A stretch of 64,000 bases of DNA from Natronospira bacteriovora (GCF_030848495.1 NZ_JAVDDT010000007.1:147030-211029), one strand, 5' to 3'. Numbered from the stretch's first letter, positions 52,379 through 61,406 are shown. Made by a program: numbers and translations. Notes: generated by a model not told the origin, from the sequence alone.

Positions 52379-53232
52379 GGTTCCATGCTCAACTCAAAGG
52401 TGGTGCGATAATCTCCACCGGGATGACCATCTCCATCGCCGTCAATGGGTTCGCCAGCGCGTGTGCGTACAGGCCAGTGGCCGCTGCCCGCCACTCGGAT
52501 TTCGTAGTGCCCGGAAGTCCACTGCCCTTCGCCGCGAGTGATCAATACCGTTGTTGGAGCCAGATGGCTGATGCGCAGGGTCAGATCGGTGGCTTTCACT
52601 GACGCTGTCGTGTCGGGGGAATGAGTATCCCGGTATATCAGCTGGATCGAAGCCTCATGAATGAGGCTGGCATCCATTTCCTGGTCGAACTGGAGAATGA
52701 GCGGATCCGGCGGGTGATGGATGTGGCTGCCGTCCGGGGGCCAGGCGAGTTGCACACTTGCCGCGGCGGTCGAGCCAGCCACATTCGCCAAAGCACCGTC
52801 CTGAATCCACTGGCGGATCACCGCGATTTCCGACTGGCTGAGAAACGGACCGCCCTGGGGCATGCGAGCACCGACGGCCTGACGGCCTTCCAGCTTGTGA
52901 ATCAGGTAGCTGTCCTCGGGATTCCCGGCCTCCACACGCAGCAGATCAACCTGATTGCTTGGCACCCCCACCAGATGGGCGTGAGACTGACCCTGTGTCA
53001 GGCGCAGGCCCTCCGGGGCACTGCTCCCGATGTGGCAAGCGGTGCAGATGGGGGTAAAGATATTTGCCTGAATGGACGCCAGGGTCGGCTCGAGCGCGCC
53101 CCCATTACTGTCATCGCCATTGCCGGAACTGCTGCTGAAGCAAGCCGTCAGGCCGAATGAGATGACCGTCAGACTGATGGCGAGCGAGAGACGTGGGGCC
53201 GAAGTACGATGGTGGTGCGCGAGACTGGTCAT
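52375..53232 (-). CDS. Lipoprotein with heme-c motif and Ig-like C-terminal domain
   Basis: 285 residues. The lipobox is ISFGLTACFSSSS. One heme-c site (CTACH) lies near residue 63 in a cytochrome-like segment (ANIFTPICTACHIGSSAPEGL, shown in parts), with a candidate axial Met in ARMPQGGPF. A beta-rich domain with QFDQEMDAS and a final GDGDGHPGGDY loop follows. ATG 53232 follows GGGGGA. It is coupled to the barrel gene downstream. Confidence 0.78.
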   Translation of the reverse strand: MTSLAHHHRTSAPRLSLAISLTVISFGLTACFSSSSGNGDDSNGGALEPTLASIQANIFTPICTACHIGSSAPEGLRLTQGQSHAHLVGVPSNQVDLLRVEAGNPEDSYLIHKLEGRQAVGARMPQGGPFLSQSEIAVIRQWIQDGALANVAGSTAAASVQLAWPPDGSHIHHPPDPLILQFDQEMDASLIHEASIQLIYRDTHSPDTTASVKATDLTLRISHLAPTTVLITRGEGQWTSGHYEIRVAGSGHWPVRTRAGEPIDGDGDGHPGGDYRTTFELSMEP

Positions 53233-53418
53233 GATATCCCCCATCCCGGTTGGGGCGGGGGGAACCGTCGCCCGGTTCACCGGGTGTGGTGACTGTCAGG
53301 CAGCCCTGACACGGGCGGACAAGGGCGGGGTACCCTTGATATTGAGCGTAGTCCAAAACACCGCTTTTTCCAGTATTTTTGGTACAAACTAAAGCGAATC
53401 CGACAGGAGGCCGTGTTC

Positions 53419-54096
53419 ATGAGCAAACCGGGATTGCCACCACTGGCGGCCTTTTCCGATCGCCAGCAGACGCTGATGCGGCGGCTGCTGGCGGCGCCCG
53501 AACCCCTCACCGCCGACAGTCTGGCCAGTCGTCTGGGTCTCAGCCGCAACGCAGTGGATCAGCACCTCAAGAACCTGGAGCGGGACGGGTACGTGGAGCG
53601 TCAGACACTACCTTCCACGGGCGGCCGCCCCTCCCATGGCTGGCGCCTGACCGCCGATGGCATTCACCTCTTTCCCAAGCATTACGCCATGTTCAGTGAT
53701 CTTTTGATCAACATGATCAAGGATCAGAGTGGTGGCGAGGTACTTGGCCGTTACATGGAGAGCCTGGGTGCCAGCCTGGCCGACCAGCTTCGTGAGCGGG
53801 TACAGGGACGCAGTGAAGCGGCACGCATTGATGCGCTGGTCGAACTCATGAAGGAGGTGGGCTATGAGGCCGACAGCCAGCCGGAACCCGGTGCCGAATT
53901 GCCCCTCATCGATGCCCACAACTGCATCTACCACCACCTTGCCAGCCGCCACGAAGAAGTCTGCCGAATGGATCTCGCTCTGATGGAAGGTTTGAGTGGA
54001 CGGCAGGTCGAGCACGTGGAGTGCATGGTGCGTGGTGGCACGGTGTGCCGTTTTCGCCTGGGCCGGCGCCTGACGGATTCGGATGAATCGTCCTAG
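53419..54096 (+). CDS. SufR-like (COG2345) HTH regulator with cysteine cluster
   Basis: 225 residues. The N-terminal winged helix (LASRLGLSRNAVDQHLKNLERDGYV, residues about 33-57) is followed by a C-terminal region with four cysteines spaced C-x12-C-x19-C-x7-C, a pattern suited to an Fe-S cluster. Relatives sense iron-sulfur or redox state. ATG 53419 follows AGGAGG. It is divergent from the heme-protein pair, its likely target. Confidence 0.8.
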   Translation: MSKPGLPPLAAFSDRQQTLMRRLLAAPEPLTADSLASRLGLSRNAVDQHLKNLERDGYVERQTLPSTGGRPSHGWRLTADGIHLFPKHYAMFSDLLINMIKDQSGGEVLGRYMESLGASLADQLRERVQGRSEAARIDALVELMKEVGYEADSQPEPGAELPLIDAHNCIYHHLASRHEEVCRMDLALMEGLSGRQVEHVECMVRGGTVCRFRLGRRLTDSDESS

Positions 54097-54304
54097 GCCC
54101 TGTCGACGTCAACGCCCGGGGCAAATGGATCAGTCGGAGGTTTCCTGAGTGGCCACGGCAGAAATCCCGGGCCGGGGGGAACCGTTTTGCCTTGAAACGG
54201 GACTAAGGTCGATAATCTGTTCGAGTTCGTCCTGATTCTGCTCACATCACGGTGCTGATCCCCGTGATGCACAAGGCCGGGGCAGCCTGGTTGAAGGAAA
54301 CTTC

Positions 54305-55681
54305 ATGCCCGCTTACCTGCAGCAGTTCTTCAACGTTCGGCGCAGTGAGGTTCTGTCCGTCTTTCTGGCCGGCCTGTTCTTTTTCTGCGTACTGACCGCG
54401 CTCATGCTGCTGCGTCCCGCGCGCGAAGCGTTGGGCCTGCAGGGTGGCATTGAGGCCGTGCGTTGGCTGTTCGTGGGAACGGCTGTCATTACCCTGCTGG
54501 TGAACCCGTTCTTCGGGTTGCTGGTCAGCCGCCTGCCACGCCTTTATTTCATCAGTGCCACCTATGGCTTCTTTGGCCTCAGCCTGATTGTCTTTTACAT
54601 GCTGATGACCGTGACGCCGGATGTCATTGGCGTGACGACCGGTCAGGTCTTTTACGTCTGGTTCAGCGTCTTCAATCTTTTTGTCACCATGGTGTTCTGG
54701 GCCCTGATGGCCGACCGCTTTTCCCTGGAGCAGGGCAAGCGCCTGTTCGGCATGATCGCCGTGGGCGGCACCTGTGGCGCCATCTTCGGTCCCTGGCTGG
54801 CGTCCATGCTGGCGGATCCCCTGGGTACGCCGGCCTTGCTGCTGATTTCCACTGCCTTTCTCGGTCTGGCCGTGGTCATTGCCTGGATACTGGCCTGGCA
54901 GCAGCCCCACCGCCGCAGCCCGGACCTGGCCTCCGACCCGGAGGCCCCGCCGGTCGTGGACGAACACGCCGTGATTGGTGGCAGTGCCTGGGAGGGCTTC
55001 AAGGCGGTGTTCCGATCCCGCTATCTCATGGGCATCGCCGCCTACGCGGTCATCCTGGCCATCATGGCCACCTTCCTCTATTTCACGCGCCTGCAGATGG
55101 TGGCCGAACTGGGTGATGATCTGGATTACCGAACCACGGTCTTTGCCCGCATCGATCTCATCACTCAGGTGGCCACCCTCATCATGCAGGCCCTGATTGC
55201 CGGTCATCTCATGCATCGGCTGGGGGTTCACATCACGCTTGCCCTGTTGCCCATCACGGCGGCACTCGGCTTCATCGGCCTGGCCGTGGTCGGATCGCTG
55301 GCGGCTCTGATCGTGTTTGAAGCGGTCTTCCGCGCCGTGCAGCGGGCCATTCAGCGCCCGGCCCGCGAAACCCTCTATACCGTGACCAGCCGCGAAGACA
55401 AGTACAAGTCCAAGGCCTTCATCGATACTTTCGTCTATCGTGGCGGTGACGTGGTCGGTGCCCAGGTGGAAGGGCTGCTTGGGCGTCTGGGCATGGGGCT
55501 GGCCGGTGTGGCCAGTGTGGCCGTACCACTGGCGCTGGTCTGGGCCGGCCTGGCCCTGTGGCTTGGACGCAGCCAGCAGAAACTGGCCGGGCAGCATCTC
55601 GGTGACCAGCCCGCCGCGAACGGCGGTGATGGTCACGCGTCACCCGAATCGTCACTGAGCCCGGGGACAGGGCGAGGTTAG
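54305..55681 (+). CDS. MFS-type NTP/NDP exchange transporter-like protein
   Basis: 458 residues with about twelve helices. It begins FNVRRSEVLSVFLAGLFFFCVLTALMLLRPARE, as in the bacterial relatives of ATP/ADP translocases, and has RAIQRPARETLYTVTSREDKYKSKAFIDT late in the protein. The annotation comes from family resemblance; nucleotide exchange in a free-living cell is unproven. No clear gene lies in the 208 bases upstream. Confidence 0.75.
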   Translation: MPAYLQQFFNVRRSEVLSVFLAGLFFFCVLTALMLLRPAREALGLQGGIEAVRWLFVGTAVITLLVNPFFGLLVSRLPRLYFISATYGFFGLSLIVFYMLMTVTPDVIGVTTGQVFYVWFSVFNLFVTMVFWALMADRFSLEQGKRLFGMIAVGGTCGAIFGPWLASMLADPLGTPALLLISTAFLGLAVVIAWILAWQQPHRRSPDLASDPEAPPVVDEHAVIGGSAWEGFKAVFRSRYLMGIAAYAVILAIMATFLYFTRLQMVAELGDDLDYRTTVFARIDLITQVATLIMQALIAGHLMHRLGVHITLALLPITAALGFIGLAVVGSLAALIVFEAVFRAVQRAIQRPARETLYTVTSREDKYKSKAFIDTFVYRGGDVVGAQVEGLLGRLGMGLAGVASVAVPLALVWAGLALWLGRSQQKLAGQHLGDQPAANGGDGHASPESSLSPGTGRG

Positions 55682-55732
55682 TGGGCCCGGGCCTGCCAGG
55701 CCGTGCCCCCCATTGATAAGGAGGAGCATTGC

Positions 55733-56677
55733 ATGATCACACGTCGTGAATACTTGAAGATGAGTCTTGCCGCCGGGGTGGCCCTCGCCCTGAAGCCCGG
55801 CCTCATGTGGGCCGGTGATCGCGAGCTGCCACTGATTACACGCACCATCCCCGGTACTGACGAAGCGGTGCCGGTGGTGGGCCTGGGCAGCTCCGCCACC
55901 TTCCGCAGCGTGGCAGAGGCAGGAGAGTATGATCGAATCCGTGATGTGTTCGCCAAACTGTCCGAGCACGCCAACAGCGTCTTCGACACCGCCCCCGGCT
56001 ACGGGGGTTCCGAGGAAGTGGCCGGTCGCATCGTCAACGAGCTCGGAATCCGGGAGCGAATCTTCTGGGCCACCAAGCTCAATGTGGCACCGCGTGGTGG
56101 TGGTGCCGCCGACCCGGAACGAGCCATGGCTCAGCTGGAACGTTCCTTCGAGTACGTGCGCAAGGATCCCATTGACCTCATTCAGGTGCACAACCTGGGT
56201 GATGTAGAGACCCAGCTCCCGATTCTCCAGGAACAGAAGGACGAAGGGCGTATCCGTTACATTGGCGTCACCACCACCTTCCCGCGCCAGTACGAACAGC
56301 TTGAGAAGGTAATGGAGCAGTACGAGCTGGATTTCATTGGTGTGGACTACGCTATTGACAACCACACCATGGAAGAGCGCATCTTCCCCATGGCAAGAGA
56401 CAAGGGTATCGGCGTGCTGGTCTACGCGCCCTTTGGCCGCACCCGCCTGTGGGAGAAGGTGGACGGCAAGGAAGTGCCGGACTGGGCGGCCGAATTCGAC
56501 GCCCATACCTGGGGCCAGTTCTTCCTCAAGTGGGTGGTTTCCAGCCCGGTGGTCACTGCCGCCACACCGGCCACCAGCCGCGCCCGCCACATGGCCGACA
56601 ACATGGGCGCTGCCCTGGGTCGCCTGCCGGATCAGGAGATGCGCCAGCGCATGGTCCGTCATATCGAATCGCTGTAA
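55733..56677 (+). CDS. Tat-exported aldo/keto reductase
   Basis: 314 residues. A twin-arginine signal (TRREYLKMSLAAGVALALKPG) precedes an aldo/keto-reductase barrel with FDTAPGYGGSEEVAG, ATKLNV and DLIQVHN, the usual Asp, Lys and His sites; the catalytic Tyr corresponds to GYG. Export through Tat implies folding with cofactor before transport. ATG 55733 follows AAGGAGGAG. Confidence 0.85.
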   Translation: MITRREYLKMSLAAGVALALKPGLMWAGDRELPLITRTIPGTDEAVPVVGLGSSATFRSVAEAGEYDRIRDVFAKLSEHANSVFDTAPGYGGSEEVAGRIVNELGIRERIFWATKLNVAPRGGGAADPERAMAQLERSFEYVRKDPIDLIQVHNLGDVETQLPILQEQKDEGRIRYIGVTTTFPRQYEQLEKVMEQYELDFIGVDYAIDNHTMEERIFPMARDKGIGVLVYAPFGRTRLWEKVDGKEVPDWAAEFDAHTWGQFFLKWVVSSPVVTAATPATSRARHMADNMGAALGRLPDQEMRQRMVRHIESL

Positions 56678-56740
56678 ATCGCCATCGCCCCGGTCCGGGC
56701 CTGGAATCGCCCCCGTCGCCATCACCGTGACAGGGACGAT

Positions 56741-57196
56741 TCAGGTCTGCGGCAGCGCCGGTGAGCGCTTCACGACGCCATAGGCAAAGCTGGTATCGAT
56801 CGAGCCGATACCCGGAATGGTGTGCAGGGTATCGCGCACGAAGCGCTCGTAATCCTCCAGGCTCGACGCCACCACCCGCAGCAGATAATCCCGCTGGCCG
56901 GTCATCAGAAAGCAGTCGATGATCTCGTCGATCTCCTTCACCCGGCGCTCGAACTCGGCCACCGTTTCGGTGTCGTGGCGCTCCAGGGCCACCCGGGCGA
57001 ACACCGTGATGGGGTAGCCGTAGGCCTTCTGATCCACCACTGCCGTGTAGCCCCGGATCACCTTCTGTTCCTCCAGCCGCCGCACCCGCCGCAAGCAGGG
57101 GGAGGGCGAGAGGTTCACCCGCTGGGCCAGCTCCTGATTGCTCAGACGGCCATCCAGTTGCAGCTCACGCAGGATCTTGCGGTCAATCTTGTCCAT
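56741..57196 (-). CDS. Lrp/AsnC-family regulator
   Basis: 151 residues. The HTH is in LSNQELAQRVNLSPSPCLRRVRRLEE (residues about 19-44), followed by an RAM ligand domain (CFLMTGQRDYLLRVVASSLEDY). Such regulators respond to amino acids. It is divergent from methionine gamma-lyase, which it probably controls, across a 135-base gap. Confidence 0.92.
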   Translation of the reverse strand: MDKIDRKILRELQLDGRLSNQELAQRVNLSPSPCLRRVRRLEEQKVIRGYTAVVDQKAYGYPITVFARVALERHDTETVAEFERRVKEIDEIIDCFLMTGQRDYLLRVVASSLEDYERFVRDTLHTIPGIGSIDTSFAYGVVKRSPALPQT

Positions 57197-57331
57197 ATTC
57201 CTTCTCTATTGGCAGAATCTGCCAAAAGACTGCGCCCAGGCGCCATGAATTGCAAGCAAATGCCCCGAAATAGGGCATAGCATCAGGGCATCGCCAACGG
57301 AAGACAGTCGCAAGACGACGGGAGCAGCACC

Positions 57332-58552
57332 ATGGCCGCAGACAAGCACTCGGGTTTCGCCACCCGCGCCATCCATTACGGATACGACCCACTGGAAGAG
57401 CAGGGCGCGCTCACCCCGCCCATGCACGTCACCTCCACCTTCGCCTTTGACAGTGCCGAGCAGGGCGCGGCCCGCTTCGCCGGCGAAGAGGCCGGCCACT
57501 TCTATTCCCGCATCTCCAACCCCACCGTGGAGCTGCTGGAAAAGCGCATGGCCGCCCTGGAAGGCGCCGAGGCCGCGCTGGGATTTGCCAGTGGCATGGG
57601 CGCCATCACCGCCCTGATGTGGAGCTTCCTGCGCCCCGGCGATGAGATGATTGCCGATACCACTCTCTACGGCTGCACCCACGCCTTCTTCAACCACGGC
57701 CTGACCGAGTTCGGCATCAAGGTCCGTCATGTGGATCTCTCCGACCCGGCCAACCTGGAAGCCGCCATCAGCGACAAGACCAGGATGGTCTACTTCGAAA
57801 CCCCGGCCAACCCCACCATGGACCTGGTGGACATCGAGGCCGTGTCGAAGATCGCCAAAAAGCATGGTGCCCGCGTGGCCGTGGACAACACCTATGCCAC
57901 CCCGGTCAACACCCGCCCCATCGAACTGGGCGCGGACTTCGTCGCCCATTCCGCCACCAAATACCTGGGCGGTCACGGCGACCTGGTGGCCGGCGTGCTG
58001 CTGGGCAGTGAGGAAGACATGTTTCATGTCCGCCTCACCGGCCTGAAGGACTTCACCGGCGCGGTCATGTCGCCCTTCACCGCCTTCCTGCTCATGCGCG
58101 GCCTGAAGACCCTGGAAGTGCGCATGGAGCGCCAGGAAAGGAATGCAATGGAAGTGGCCCGCTGGCTGGAAGCCCAGCCCAGGGTGAAGAAGGTCTACTA
58201 CCCGGGCCTGGAAAGCTTCCCCCAGCACGAGCTGGCCAAGAAGCAGATGCACGGCTTCAGCGCCATCATGGCCTTTGATGTGGAGGGCGGCGTGGAAGCC
58301 GGCCGCACCCTCATGAACAGCCTGCAGATGATCCGCCGCGCCGTCTCCCTGGGCGACGCCGAAAGCCTCATCCAGCACCCGGCCAGCATGACCCACTCCG
58401 TGCTCAGCCCCGAGGAACGCGCCGAACACGGCATCAGCGATGATCTCGTCCGCCTCTCCGTGGGCCTGGAAACCCCGGCCGACATCATCGCCGACCTGCA
58501 ACAGGCCTTCGACAAGCTTGATCAAAAGGTCGATCTTCGCAAGGCGAGCTGA
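57332..58552 (+). CDS. mdeA: Methionine gamma-lyase
   Basis: 406 residues of the Cys/Met-metabolism PLP family. The PLP lysine is in HSATKYLGGHGD. The gamma-lyase-specific cysteine lies in LYGCTHAFFNHG near residue 114, which favours MGL over cystathionine enzymes. It splits methionine to methanethiol, 2-oxobutyrate and ammonia. GGGAGCAGCACC precedes the ATG. Confidence 0.88.
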   Translation: MAADKHSGFATRAIHYGYDPLEEQGALTPPMHVTSTFAFDSAEQGAARFAGEEAGHFYSRISNPTVELLEKRMAALEGAEAALGFASGMGAITALMWSFLRPGDEMIADTTLYGCTHAFFNHGLTEFGIKVRHVDLSDPANLEAAISDKTRMVYFETPANPTMDLVDIEAVSKIAKKHGARVAVDNTYATPVNTRPIELGADFVAHSATKYLGGHGDLVAGVLLGSEEDMFHVRLTGLKDFTGAVMSPFTAFLLMRGLKTLEVRMERQERNAMEVARWLEAQPRVKKVYYPGLESFPQHELAKKQMHGFSAIMAFDVEGGVEAGRTLMNSLQMIRRAVSLGDAESLIQHPASMTHSVLSPEERAEHGISDDLVRLSVGLETPADIIADLQQAFDKLDQKVDLRKAS

Positions 58553-58574
58553 ATCGGCCCGAACCCACACGCAA

Positions 58575-58610
58575 CACGGCCCGGGACACTGAAGGGTGTT
58601 CCGGGCCGTG
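58575..58610 (+). terminator. Hairpin after methionine gamma-lyase gene
   Basis: CACGGCCCGG pairs with CCGGGCCGTG, extended by ACAC/GTGT with small mismatches. There is no T-tract, so termination is uncertain. Confidence 0.55.
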
Positions 58611-58671
58611 GTGTCTGGCGTCCGAGTATTCTCCCCCAGGCAGCACGATATCGCTTCTTCACGGCTTAGGC

Positions 58672-58717
58672 GTCTTATACGTAAGACATCAGGGCCCCAA
58701 TGTCTTGCGTATAAGAC
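58672..58717. promoter_or_regulatory. Paired operator-like palindromes
   Basis: Two 16-base palindromes, GTCTTATACGTAAGAC and GTCTTGCGTATAAGAC, are inverted about a GGGCCC centre. They look like protein-binding sites, but no adjacent start codon uses them. The remainder of the gap to 58939 shows no gene with a usable start. Confidence 0.5.
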
Positions 58718-58939
58718 AAAGTAATCATTCGGGTCTATACATCCGGGAAGCCCGAGGCTGAGGGCCGGCAGTTTCTCAACGACACCGCCCAGGGTGAAGA
58801 AGGCCTGAGCGGCTGCCGGCAATGCCTGGAAACCAAGCAACATGGCGGGCCCTGGTACCGACAGCTACACTGAGGTGAATCATTAGAGTCGAGCACAGGG
58901 AGCCGTGCCATCAAACCCCGAAAGCCACCGCCTGAAGCG

Positions 58940-59971
58940 TCAGATCATCTCCATCGGACTGCGCACCCCGGCAAAGCCCGTTCCGAGCACATGGGTATAG
59001 ATCTGCGTCGTGTTCAGATCCACATGCCCCAGCAGCTCCTGCACCGTGCGTATGTCCGCACCCCCGCGAAGCAATTCCGTGGCAAAGCTGTGTCGGAAGG
59101 TATGGCAGCTGGCCGGCTTGCCGATCCCGCAGGCTCGAACCGCTTCTCTCACGCGGCGCTGAACCGCACTCACATGCAGATGATGACGAACGGCCCTGTC
59201 CTCGTCGTCCAGGCTCAGGCCCGGCGCGGGAAACAGCCATTGCCAGGGCAGGGAAGTGGCCGCATTGGGGTATTTTCGCGCCAGAGCAAAGGGAAGACTG
59301 ACCGGCTGGCGCCGATCCAGTGGCGTTCGTCGCCACTGCGTCTCAACCCATTGCATTCGTTCCCTGAGCGCTCCTGTAACGGCAGTCGGCAATATCGTCG
59401 TCCGATCCTTGTTCCCCTTGCCATCCCGAACCGTCAGAACAGCACGCCCCAGATCCACATCCTTCATGCGCAGCCGAGCCGCCTCCGTCACCCGCAGCCC
59501 GCTGCCATACATCAAGGAAGCCATCAACTGATAAGGTGCCTCCAGGCGCCGAATCACTGCCATGGCCTCCTCATGACTGAACACCACCGGCAAGCGCCGC
59601 GGCCGCTTCGCCGGCCGGATGCCCTGAATCTCACCCAGCGGCCGCTCCAGCACCGCGCGATACAGAAACACCAGCGCATTCAGCGCCTGGCTCTGAGTCG
59701 AAACCGCCACATGCCGCTCCGTTGCCAGAAAACTCAGGAACTCCGCCACCTCCGCCTCCCCCATCTCCCGCGGATGGCGCATTCGGTGGAAGCGAATGAA
59801 ATAGCGTATCCAGTACCAATAACTCTTCTCGGTCTGACGGCTGTAACGCCGAGTGCGGATCACCCGCCGCACCTGTTCCCGCAAACGCGGCCGCCCCTCC
59901 CGGCCTTCCTGCCGCGCAGCGTCCGCCCCCGCAGCCGCCACCGATCTCCCACCAGATCGCCACTGACCCAT
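58940..59971 (-). CDS. intI: Integron integrase (tyrosine recombinase)
   Basis: 343 residues, close to IntI1. The catalytic residues are Arg160 (GSGLRVTEAARL), Lys in KGNKDR, His290 and Arg293 (CHTFRHSFATEL), His316 (LLGHVDL) and Tyr325 (TQIYTHV). The IntI-specific insert is present around residues 233-250 (KYPNA and WQWLFPA). GGGGAGG precedes ATG 59971. It is transcribed away from the cassettes, the usual layout. No damage is seen. Confidence 0.96.
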   Translation of the reverse strand: MGQWRSGGRSVAAAGADAARQEGREGRPRLREQVRRVIRTRRYSRQTEKSYWYWIRYFIRFHRMRHPREMGEAEVAEFLSFLATERHVAVSTQSQALNALVFLYRAVLERPLGEIQGIRPAKRPRRLPVVFSHEEAMAVIRRLEAPYQLMASLMYGSGLRVTEAARLRMKDVDLGRAVLTVRDGKGNKDRTTILPTAVTGALRERMQWVETQWRRTPLDRRQPVSLPFALARKYPNAATSLPWQWLFPAPGLSLDDEDRAVRHHLHVSAVQRRVREAVRACGIGKPASCHTFRHSFATELLRGGADIRTVQELLGHVDLNTTQIYTHVLGTGFAGVRSPMEMI

Positions 59972-59994
59972 CTCGCCACCTCCCCTTTTGGTAA

Positions 59995-60010
59995 CTGTAT
60001 GGATATACAG
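59995..60010. promoter_or_regulatory. LexA (SOS) box upstream of intI
   Basis: CTGTATGGATATACAG fits CTGT-N8-ACAG exactly. It lies 24 bases from the intI start codon, overlapping where the promoter must be. Confidence 0.9.
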
Positions 60011-60159
60011 TATTATTGGGAGAGGAAAATGCGACTGTCAAGGTATCCCCGGACGCCAAACCCCGAAGTTTGCGCTATGTTATTGAAAGAAAACACGAAT
60101 CGCCGGGCACCGAACTACCTGGCGACGGACTTATCGAGACGGCGCGTTATCCCCAATAA

Positions 60160-60189
60160 ACGCGCCAGTCGTACAATCAACTGTTAGCG
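60160..60189 (+). other. Integron attI-like site
   Basis: The core G/TTAGCG at 60183-60189 opens the first cassette; its reverse complement opens that cassette's own attC. The preceding CGCCAGTCGTACAATCAACT resembles the left arm of known attI sites. A hairpin (GGCGCGTT/AACGCGCC, 60141-60166) abuts it. Confidence 0.75.
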
Positions 60190-60210
60190 CATGCGAATCG
60201 GTGTCTATTG

Positions 60211-60924
60211 ATGAGTAAGTTTTGGTTCATTTCAGCGCTTCTTCTGACCACTGCGCTTGGTGGATGTATTGGGATTGCTCATCAGTCTGCTGATGTTCCT
60301 GTTCTCGAGATATTGGTTAAGCCTGATCCCCTAGAATCGTGTGGTGAACTTAGTCCGATGGTATTGGTAGCGCCAGTCTTCTATGGTGTGCCAGAGGCAT
60401 TTCGAGATTTGGTGGCTGACGAGCTGAAGGATGGCACCTATTACGAGTCAGTGTCCGTTGGTCCTGATATTGAGGGTGACTTTCAGGTCGAGTTTCCACC
60501 GGAAACACGGCATATCGGTCATCTGGCCACGCCATTTTCGTCTGGTCCGAGCCGGAATGTTACTACTAGTCGTATCGTTCTAATAAGGCCAGGGCGCGGA
60601 CAGGGGATCTTTAAGGTAACGCTCGAGGGCGATCGTGCGTTGGTGCAACGGCTTCAGAACCTGGACTCCCTGGCAGATCGACCAGAAAAACAAAGAGAAA
60701 AGGAAGGGTTCGGAGAATACTCCAAGGAAATTTCGGGTTTTTTCCACTCCGCGAGATGGCGACCAACTGAAGCGATGCAAGTTAGAAGCATTGAACGAAG
60801 CGATAGACGGGATTTCTTTGTCATTGAGTTTCAGGAATTGATTTGCGCTAACAAAGGGTTTAACCGGACGCCGGAAAGCTCCGCGGTGGCAAAGCCGGTC
60901 AAGCTCAGTGCCGGCGCCGGTTAA
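60211..60924 (+). CDS. Cassette 1: lipoprotein of unknown function
   Basis: 237 residues with a lipobox (LLLTTALGGCIG). No domain was recognised; LIRPGRGQGIFKVTLEGDRAL and the Cys near the end are notable. The last 26 or so residues are encoded by the attC itself, starting near CANKGF. It is AT-richer than the host. ATG 60211 was chosen; there is no clear Shine-Dalgarno, so expression may depend on a cassette promoter. Confidence 0.7.
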   Translation: MSKFWFISALLLTTALGGCIGIAHQSADVPVLEILVKPDPLESCGELSPMVLVAPVFYGVPEAFRDLVADELKDGTYYESVSVGPDIEGDFQVEFPPETRHIGHLATPFSSGPSRNVTTSRIVLIRPGRGQGIFKVTLEGDRALVQRLQNLDSLADRPEKQREKEGFGEYSKEISGFFHSARWRPTEAMQVRSIERSDRRDFFVIEFQELICANKGFNRTPESSAVAKPVKLSAGAG

Positions 60925-60938
60925 CCCAAGCGTTATGT
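60846..60938 (+). repeat. attC site 1
   Basis: The left core CGCTAAC (60846-60852) and right core GTTATGT (60932-60938) bound an imperfect palindrome (TTTAACCGGACGCCGG paired with CCGGCGCCGGTTAA). Confidence 0.9.
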
Positions 60939-60944
60939 GCCTTT

Positions 60945-61406
60945 ATGGATTGGACAGAACTTAAGCAAGTAGCCTCATGGGGGCACTATGTTCACTGGGC
61001 ACAATTAAACGGTGACCGTTGGATATGTGCTGAAGACGAGACTCCGGCTGAATCATTGGCCATTTCGTTCCAGTTTTTTGCGTCCATGTATGTCGCAATA
61101 GAAGGATGGCAGGAGCTCAAGCTGCAGGATTCAGAAATCGATAGACTCCTGATGAAACATCAACAGGGAGTTGCCTTGCTTAAGCGTGCGAGGAATGCGG
61201 TTTACCATTTTCAGAAGGAGATGTATGGAGACAAAATGGTCGGATTTGCCGAAGAAATCGGAAGAGACGGCTGGGTTCTTGATCTATACCACGAGTTCGT
61301 CCGGTTCCTTGCTGAATATCCCAAGAGGGTATGTCCGTTTGAGGAAAAGCAGGACCATTTTGCCCATCAGTTTTATGAAATACTGGGCTGGGAACCGGAG
61401 CGCTGA
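60945..61406 (+). CDS. Cassette 2: HEPN-motif-containing protein
   Basis: 153 residues, largely helical. Arg83-Asn-Ala-Val-Tyr-His88 fits the RNxxxH motif of HEPN ribonucleases, preceded by helix HQQGVALLKRA. The N-terminal part is Trp-rich. The start is 13 bases after the recombination point with no Shine-Dalgarno. HEPN assignment rests on the motif and helical context only. Confidence 0.65.
   Translation: MDWTELKQVASWGHYVHWAQLNGDRWICAEDETPAESLAISFQFFASMYVAIEGWQELKLQDSEIDRLLMKHQQGVALLKRARNAVYHFQKEMYGDKMVGFAEEIGRDGWVLDLYHEFVRFLAEYPKRVCPFEEKQDHFAHQFYEILGWEPER

Noticed and set aside
58712..58870. Open frame reading KPEAEGRQFLND and later CRQCLE between the methionine gamma-lyase gene and intI
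   Set aside because: It has no start codon or Shine-Dalgarno, and the frame begins right after a stop. It could be a gene remnant but cannot be supported.
60141..60166. GGCGCGTT/AACGCGCC hairpin with a GTTATCC core, as an extra attC or an ORF-less cassette
   Set aside because: No matching left core (GGATAAC) lies between it and the first cassette. The complement test works only for the GTTAGCG at 60183.
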